Origin: Conoideocrella luteorostrata | Taxonomy: Eukaryota > Ascomycota > Sordariomycetes > Hypocreales > Clavicipitaceae | Reading direction: 5' to 3' | Assembly (NCBI GenBank): GCA_032433595.1 | Contig: JASWJB010000562.1 | Location: forward strand, 1 to 16,096 | Length of the DNA stretch: 16,096 nt | In this document: positions 10,207-16,096 of the stretch, piece after piece | How positions within the stretch are numbered: position 1 is the stretch's first letter | How the letters are laid out: each line of letters begins with the position of its first letter | Position numbers and translations under genes: made by a program | The notes under the pieces: generated by a model | Databases searched by the model: none | Told to the model about the DNA's origin: nothing | What the model saw: only the letters and a program-made list of their open reading frames with translations

Positions 10207-10563
10207 CTTAGTCTCTTCACACTCGGCTTCGGTACTGAGGAGCCCCAGTTGATTTTCGCTGGCCACATTGGCTCGGGGAACTAAAGTTTTGCAGCAGCAC
10301 GAACCCCCCTTCCCTTCTTCGCCCTGCTCTCCACCAGCCATCCCTCCAGACCTGACAGCTGGCTGGCCTCGTCTCCTTTCGACGCCGTCAACACAGATTG
10401 CAAACCTCTCGACCCTTTTATCGCCTTTTTCCCCTACAAGACGATTGCCTTGAAAACCATCTACAGTCTGACACCAGACCCCCTGTACGGAATCTTCGTG
10501 ATTTCAAGCTTGATATCGGAACAACCATTTTGGTGGTCTGCTCTCGTACCCGTCCCCTGCTAG

Positions 10564-10684
10564 ATGTTCGTTGGCCGCCTCATTTCCTCCCAAACTAGTT
10601 TTGTTACCGCCCTTGCCCTGCCACGGCGCCGACTGGTGTATGTCCTTGGCAGCATTACTTATCACTGCCGCTGTTGATTTGTAA
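10564..10684 (+). promoter_or_regulatory. Two overlapping upstream ORFs ahead of the histidine kinase
   Basis: Two short ATG-initiated frames overlap. One at 10564-10677 has 37 codons plus TGA, and one at 10640-10684 has 14 codons (MSLAALLITAAVDL) plus TAA. They are the last ATGs before the kinase start at 11169. If transcription begins upstream of them they would be uORFs able to lower kinase translation. If transcription begins downstream they are irrelevant. Nothing in the peptides suggests a function. Confidence 0.35.
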
Positions 10685-10740
10685 CCACCTGCTGGCGTCG
10701 TGGTTTGACCTTGTCAATATCCGCTACATAGTGCATACGT

Positions 10741-10783
10741 CCATCCACATCCATCCACATCCACATCCACATCCACATCCACC
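10741..10783. repeat. CCACAT/CCATCCACAT simple repeat
   Basis: Two copies of a 10-base unit CCATCCACAT are followed by three CCACAT units and partial copies. The repeat lies in the probable kinase leader and is likely to vary in length between strains. Confidence 0.9.
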
Positions 10784-10862
10784 TTCTGCCATCTCGATCT
10801 CAGTACGGAGTACCAGGCAAACCAGGCTCAACGTCTTGCATCTCTGACCTCGATTAGACAAA

Positions 10863-10886
10863 GGCCCAGGCCCAGGTCCAGGTCCA
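10863..10886. repeat. Four tandem GGYCCA units
   Basis: Two GGCCCA units are followed by two GGTCCA units in perfect tandem, within the probable leader of the kinase gene. Confidence 0.9.
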
Positions 10887-11168
10887 ATTTAGTCACGGAG
10901 TGGAGTACCCTTGACAACTTACACCTTACCTGCTGCTGCTCCGTATAGCTCATACAATATTACAACTAATTTTGTACGGAGTACACCCACGTATCCATTC
11001 ACAGGTACAAGTGGTCCCTGTCCAATCTGACAAGACGAGCTCTTCCAACAACTACAGAGCGTTTGGGGCTTTTCTTCTAAGATCTTGCGGCCCTCGTATC
11101 TTTTCCAACGCCATTCATCACCCACTGAGTCCCGCTGTCTTTGTGAGACATCACCGTCCGGCGCCTTG

Positions 11169-14100
11169 ATGCGGGAGCGAGAGGACTCATCCGTCTTACA
11201 CTCAGGCTCAGTTTCTCATTCAGCTGCGGACCCTGCCTCCAACGCCACCGCTTCCTCTTCCTCCTCGCACGACGCAACAACAGGAGTCTCGCACCTGACT
11301 GAGCCTCTCTCTGTATTGGAAGATTCTCGCGCCGGCTCGTGTACCGCCGCCGCCTCCGAGGCACATCACGGGCCTCAAAGTTCTTTAAGACGGTGTGCGA
11401 CGGTAACTTCGGGACAATGGGCACGGCCTACTAAGTGTCATGGCCGTCCTGCGCCGCCGGCTAGCCTACATCGTTCCAACTCAGCGGCACGCCCATTCCC
11501 CACGAGAAGTTCCCTCACCTCTTTGAATTGTATATCACATGATGCCCGTCATTCGCACCCAGAGACCCCAGGAAAGCGCCCACCACACTCAGATAAGCCT
11601 GGGGACGCCGCCATGGAGCCCTCGTACTTCAAAAAGCCCCGGACTGGATCGTCACCTCCGAGGCGGTTCGATATTCCTTCCGCCGCTTCCTGTCCTCCTG
11701 GATCGGCAGCACGTCGTGATGGCCCTCTGTCTCCTTTATTCTTCTCTCACACCCCTTCCAGGCAAACTGGCCGGCCGTCGGGCTCATCTCCGAATGTCAG
11801 TACGAGTATGCTGGGGCGGTCTGAGGGGGGGTCGTCGAGCGGAGTGACAACAGTGAAGCTACCTCATGCAACGGTCAACTCTATGAGCTCGGTTATATCG
11901 GGCAGTACTCCGGGCAGCTTGGGGTCCTCAGTTGACATGTCATTCCCGGCATTGAGCCCTGATATACGAACTTCGTCGTCCCCAGGTTTTCAGATAGTTC
12001 AAGGCATCGGAGCGATTGAGTTAGTGGAGCAAGATGAGAGACCGACATTTTTAATAGACTTACTCAGCCCGACTCAGATGCATACGGTCACTGCTCAGCC
12101 TGTTTTGCATCTCTTGTACTGTAATGCATCGTTACGTTCGTCGCAAGACTTGATCAAACTTTTGGGGATGGAGGCGGACGATACTATCGACCTCGGTAAT
12201 TACGAGCCTTTTGTTTCATGGGCTACTTTACTGTCCGGCAGGCGAGGCAGTCAGGGCCGGTCACCAGCTTCTCATATATATGGTGGCATCACCTGGACCT
12301 GTACTACGATACGCCAACGATTCCGCTTCGTCAGCGGGCACGTTGACACCAGTGAGCTCCATTCTACTCGCCCAGGCTCACCCGTGGCGACGAGCCACTC
12401 TGCTACACTTGCTCAGCCAGCTTCCATGATGCCAGTTGTGGACACCGTACAAACCCCGGCCGATCCTGCAGACTATTTTGGAGATGCGGTTCATAATGTG
12501 CAGGAAGACCATGTCATGGACGCAATAGAAACAAGGCTGGATGAGGCCCCAGCCCCATTGCAGCATCCGGATGACTTTACAAACCAGGTTTTACAGCTGC
12601 AGCAACTCAAGCACACCTTTGACTGGACGAGACTGCCCATTACAGACGATCTTCCCAGCCATATCAAATTTGCGAAAACATGCGATTGGGCTTCCACCTC
12701 CTTGGGACCCATGATTGACTGGCCTGCTGACTTGAGAACCATGTCTTCTCTCATCATGGCCACCCCCCATCCGGCTGCCATGTACTGGGGCTCCGACAAT
12801 GTAATTATATACAACGAAGCGTATGTATCCTTGGCCGGTAAAAAACACCCTCAGCTTATGGGTTCGACGTATATAGGTGGGTGGCCAGAGATCTGGAACG
12901 AGATAAAGCCTATTTTCGATAGCGCCTGGGAGTCTGGAGAATCGACCATGAAGCACGACAACTGTCTTTTTATTAACCGGGAAGGATTTCTTGAAGAGAC
13001 CTTCTTCTCTTGGGCAATCGTCCCATTGATTGGCGGCGACGGAGAAGTCGTTGGCTTATACAATCCCTGTTTTGAAAATACGCGCCGGAAAGTCAACGAG
13101 AGACGTATGCTCACATTGCGCGAGATAGGGGAAAAGGTGGCCACCGCCACAACAGTCACGGGGTTCTGGCCCCAGCTGCAAGCTGGCCTCGAGTACAACG
13201 AATTCGACATGCCATTCAGCATCATTTACTCAGTCAAGGAAGATACCGAAAGTGAGGTGTCATCTCTTCATTCCGGCAGTTTGCTGCCATCGTCACAATT
13301 CATCCTCGAAGGATCTCCTGGCGTACCGGATGGCCACGGAGCTGCCCCGGAAATACTTGACTGGAAGTCATCTGAAGAAGGATTCGCTCCTTATATGCGC
13401 CAATGCCTGTCTCAAGGCGGAGCACCGATCGTTCTCTCTGAAGAAGCAGGGACTCTGCCAACACATCTATTGCAAGGCATCCAGTGGCGAGGTTTTGGCG
13501 ATCCATGCTCGACTGTGGTCGTGCTTCCTGTAATACCGACCACGTTGAGGGAAGCCGTCGCCGGATTTATCATCTTTGGAGCGAATCCCAGACGACCGTA
13601 CGACGACGACTACCAGCTTTTCGTCCAGCTTCTATCCAGGCAGCTTGCTACGTCTATGGCCTCTGTTGTTCTATTCGAGGAGGAGATCAGGCGTGGTCAG
13701 CGTGCGGCGAAATTGGCGGCTCTGGACAGACAGGAACTCTCCATGCAACTGATTCAAAGGACGCAAGAGGCAACCGAAAGCGAATACAGGTTCACTCGTA
13801 TGGCAGAGTTTGCCCCAGTCGGAATGTTCATTGCTGACGCGCATGGAGAGATCAATTATTGCAACGATATGTGGTGGCAAATCTCCAGACATGAGCGCTT
13901 TCAAGATGCCGAGAGCGGCTGGATGAACAGCGTTTGGGATCAGGATAGACCGGCCCTCGAAGCAGCTTGGGCTAGGCTGATCAACGAAAAAGTGACCATC
14001 TCTCTTGAATTTCGGTTCAAATGCTCACAGCAAAGTGGCGGTAATACCATTGATACATGGGCTCTAATGAGCGCATTTCCGGAGAAAACCCCAGACGGAG

Positions 14101-15713
14101 CTTTGAAATCTATTTTCGGTTGCATCACCAACATTTCCCCGCAAAAATGGGCTGAGAAGGTTCAAAATGAGCGACGTGAGGAGGCGGTGGAGCTGAAGAG
14201 GCAACAAGAAAATTTCATTGATATCACGAGTCACGAAATGCGGAATCCACTGTCAGCCATCCTGCAATGCGCTGATCAAATCGTCAATCATATTTCATCT
14301 TTCACGGCTCACAAAGAAATACAAGAAGTGGAGAACTTGTTGGAAGGATGTCTCGATGCCGCGAATACTATTAATCTCTGCGCCAGCCACCAGAAGCGCA
14401 TCGTGAATGATATTCTGACTCTGTCGAAATTAGACTCAAACCTGCTTGCCGTAGCTCCAGGGGATGTGCAGCCCGTCAAGGTGGTGCAGTCGGTCTTGAA
14501 GATGTTTGAACCCGAGTTGATCGCTCATGACATTGAGTTTGAATGCAACGTTGATGAGAGCTTTGAGCGGTATGGTGTTATTTGGGCCAAGCTCGACCCT
14601 TCGAGATTGAACCAAGTCTTGATCAATCTCATGACAAACGCTATCAAGTTTACCCAGGGCCGTGAGCACAGGAACATCATTGTCAGCCTCAGTGCGTCGA
14701 GAGACGTATCGGAGGTCACCAGGACGGGAGTTTTGTACTTTGAAAAGAGTTATACCCAGCGAGCGTCAAGCATGGATATTAACGACGTGAACGAGTGGGG
14801 CACGGGCGAGTTAATCAACATACACTGCTCTGTCGAGGACACTGGCCCTGGCTTGGCTGAAGAGGAAGTGAAGTTGCTATTCCAGCGTTTCCAGCAAGCC
14901 ACGCCACGCACACACGTACAGTATGGTGGATCTGGGCTCGGCTTATTCATCTCGCGCATACTCACCGAAATGCAGGGCGGACAGATTGGCGTCTCGTCCA
15001 AGAGGGGGGTAGGGAGCAAGTTCAACTTCTACGTTCAATGCCGCAAATGTGTGGATCCTCCGACGACACATGAGCATGTATCGCCTTTTAAAATTGGACG
15101 TAAAAGCGCCATTCCTACGTCGAATCCAGAAGGAACCCCGAAGCCTACCGACTGGTCAATTTCCCGGACCGGCTCCTCACCTGGCACTACTCGATCACTT
15201 TTCGATGTTCTCATTGTCGAAGACAATATTGTCAACCAAAAGGTTTTGCAGAGACAACTACGTCACTGCGGCAATAACACTTTTGTTGCGAACCATGGCT
15301 GCGAGGCCCTTCAAACTATACAGAGGTCTAGGTTCTGGGCCGGACAGGAGCATAGTGGCGTCGACATCTCTGTGATTCTCATGGACTTGGAGATGCCTGT
15401 AATGGATGGGATGACGTGTGCAAGAAAAATTCGTGAACTAGAGAGAGAAGGTACCATTGTAACGCATATCCCCATTATCGCGGTCACTGCATACGCGCGA
15501 CCTGAGCAGATTGAAGACGCTAAAGCTGCGGGTATAGTGAGTCCAACAATGTGCCATCAGTTTGAACTAACATATATATATATATATATACCTTGCTAAC
15601 TTGGTTTGAAGGACGATGTCATATCCAAGCCATTTCGCATCCCAGAGCTTCTACCCAAAATCGAAGAGCTAGTCGCCAAGTACAAGAACCTTTCGGTTGG
15701 CGCTCAGGCGTAA
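11169..15713 (+). CDS. Hybrid sensor histidine kinase with PAS, GAF and receiver domains
   Basis: A soluble two-component phosphorelay sensor. It should autophosphorylate on His, pass phosphate to its own receiver Asp, and then to an Hpt protein upstream of response regulators or MAP kinases. Two exons, 11169-15536 and 15612-15713, are split by a 75-base phase-0 intron (GTGAGT, CTAAC branch point, GAAG acceptor), giving about 1489 aa. Residues 1 to about 270 are Ser/Pro-rich low complexity. A PAS-like segment follows (about 275-420), then a second PAS-like region (about 498-640, LGPMIDWPADLRTM), a GAF-like region (about 660-860) and a PAS domain (about 874-995). HisKA has SHEMRNPLSA with His1022. 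The ATPase has its N box at Asn1157, DTGPGL from Asp1224 and GGSGLGL from Gly1253. The receiver has Glu1351-Asp1352, phospho-acceptor Asp1406 in LMDLEMPVMDG, Thr1440 and Lys1462 in ISKPF, the last being encoded by exon 2. No membrane segment is seen, so it is probably cytosolic or nuclear. All catalytic motifs are intact. I cannot assign its fungal HHK group or its signal. An ATG at 11613 with ideal context is an alternative start. Confidence 0.92.
15537..15611 (+). other. Intron inside the receiver domain of the kinase
   Basis: Donor GTGAGT follows GGT ATA, branch-like CTAAC is at 15596-15600 and the acceptor AAG ends at 15611. Splicing restores the frame to DDVISKPFRIPELL, a canonical receiver end. 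Without splicing the frame ends at TAA 15597-15599 and lacks the conserved Lys. Confidence 0.92.
15572..15590. repeat. TA microsatellite in the kinase intron
   Basis: An uninterrupted 19-base alternating A/T run lies just upstream of the branch-point-like element of the kinase intron. Length changes would alter the spacing from donor to branch point without affecting the spliced protein. Confidence 0.95.
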
Positions 15714-16096
15714 AAGGCATTATCGGTACACAGAGAGTATCTAACTCGACGCGTGCAATATGCCAGCAAATACTTGAGCAATTTCGAGTCTTCATGCATC
15801 ATCTTCACCTATCGTTCTCCATATCCACCGAGCTCACTATAACCGTGTTGTGAGCATGGTTTCAGTTTTATGTATTTTATTTTAATCTGCAACGGCATCG
15901 GCCAGTCCCAAATTGGCCGGATGGTTACATTTGGGGGTCTCACATAATTATGCTTCTTGAATCACATACCACATAGAGGCGTTTCTTGTTTTCAGAATAC
16001 CAAAAGAGGAGGTGTTGGGTCATCACGAGGATCATAAACCGCCGACAGCTTTTCACAGAGCTTAGCTTTCACAACAACAACAACAACAACAGTAAC
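15714..16096. other. 3' flank of the histidine kinase gene
   Basis: No gene is supportable. The first part is presumably the kinase 3' UTR, with a T-rich stretch at about 15865-15890 but no exact AATAAA on the plus strand. The 86-codon plus frame at 15593-15853 overlaps the kinase exon in another frame and looks like a shadow. The window ends in an ACA repeat that could belong to the leader of a neighbouring gene. Confidence 0.5.
16071..16092. repeat. ACA trinucleotide microsatellite at the right edge
   Basis: Seven tandem ACA units lie four bases from the window end. CAA-rich tracts are common in fungal 5' leaders, so this may precede a gene outside the window, but nothing here proves it. 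Confidence 0.85.

Larger units (their letters stand above)
6601..11168. other. Long intergenic region between two divergent genes
   Basis: This stretch of 4568 bases separates the divergent membrane-protein and histidine-kinase genes. No open frame exceeds about 126 codons. The longest (7019-7390 minus, 8507-8887 minus, 9342-9686 plus, 9967-10341 minus) are low-complexity, Arg/Ser-rich or mutually overlapping, with no motif I recognise and no convincing splice partners. No tRNA or rRNA was found by eye. The region holds most copies of the TACGGAGTA or TACTCCGTA motif, several as inverted repeats, plus simple repeats near 10741-10783 and 10863-10886. The right end from about 10200 becomes CT-rich and is probably the promoter and leader of the kinase. 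An unannotated long noncoding RNA, or a small spliced gene, cannot be excluded. Confidence 0.55.
10685..11168 (+). promoter_or_regulatory. ATG-free probable 5' leader of the histidine kinase
   Basis: I find no ATG in any plus-strand frame across 484 bases before the ATG at 11169. Chance would give about seven. The stretch is CT- and CA-rich with CCACAT and GGYCCA simple repeats and two perfect motif copies (10804-10812 and 10975-10983). Absence of upstream ATGs is expected of a transcribed leader scanned by ribosomes, and it supports 11169 as the kinase start. In-frame TGA at 11028-11030 closes the kinase frame upstream. The transcription start itself cannot be placed. Confidence 0.5.

Noticed and set aside
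9967..10341. 124-codon minus-strand ORF upstream of the kinase
   Set aside because: Lies in the CT-rich kinase promoter and its Lys/Glu/Gly-rich translation is the complement of that composition. It also spans the tandem TACTCCGTA pair.
11085..11168. Kinase start at 11085
   Set aside because: The codon at 11085 is TTG. The first ATG in frame is 11169, and the frame is closed by TGA at 11028-11030.
12211..12429. Frameshift in the kinase suggested by a hydrophobic alternative frame
   Set aside because: The main frame continues through this segment with a PAS-like ITWTCTTIRQRFRF stretch and stays open, so no shift is needed.
1..16096. CRISPR array, rRNA, or intact transposon
   Set aside because: No regularly spaced repeats, no rRNA-like conserved sequence, and no transposase, integrase or reverse-transcriptase motif was visible on either strand.

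Overview
The window looks like nuclear DNA of a filamentous ascomycete (Pezizomycotina, probably a sordariomycete). The evidence is short introns (54 to 105 bases) with GTRAGT-like donors and YAG or AAG acceptors, a very long hybrid histidine kinase of fungal type, and scattered TACGGAG-type motifs in the intergenic DNA. There is no sign of prokaryotic operons, CRISPR arrays, rRNA or intact mobile elements. All coordinates come from reading splice sites and frames by eye. No search was run.

Layout, left to right. (1) 1-509: no recognisable gene. (2) 510-2115, plus strand: remains of a protein-coding gene of unknown function. It is broken by several stops and at least two frame changes, and some stops fit C-to-T decay of the kind caused by repeat-induced point mutation. 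(3) 2547-4364, minus strand: a four-exon aldehyde dehydrogenase, confidently of the succinate-semialdehyde dehydrogenase type (525 aa), with a likely mitochondrial presequence. (4) 4365-5634: intergenic. (5) 5635-6600, minus strand: a three-exon, four-helix membrane protein (273 aa) with a hydrophilic C-terminal tail. (6) 6601-11168: a 4.6-kb intergenic region between two divergent genes. It has no convincing gene but many copies of TACGGAGTA or TACTCCGTA, several arranged as inverted repeats, plus simple repeats. Its last part looks like a long ATG-free 5' leader. (7) 11169-15713, plus strand: a two-exon hybrid sensor histidine kinase (about 1489 aa) with PAS-like, GAF-like, PAS, HisKA, HATPase and receiver domains. 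The single intron lies inside the receiver domain and carries a TA microsatellite. (8) 15714-16096: 3' flank ending in an ACA microsatellite.

The three intact genes show no common pathway. The SSADH would finish the GABA shunt, turning succinic semialdehyde into succinate. The kinase would be a soluble phosphorelay sensor feeding a histidine phosphotransfer protein encoded elsewhere. The four-helix protein is an unassigned membrane protein. I do not see an obviously new multi-gene system. The observations most worth checking are the palindromic motif array, the long ATG-free leader with upstream ORFs, the competing kinase start codons, the intron inside the kinase receiver, the tandem splice acceptors and possible dual targeting of the SSADH, and the decayed unknown gene.
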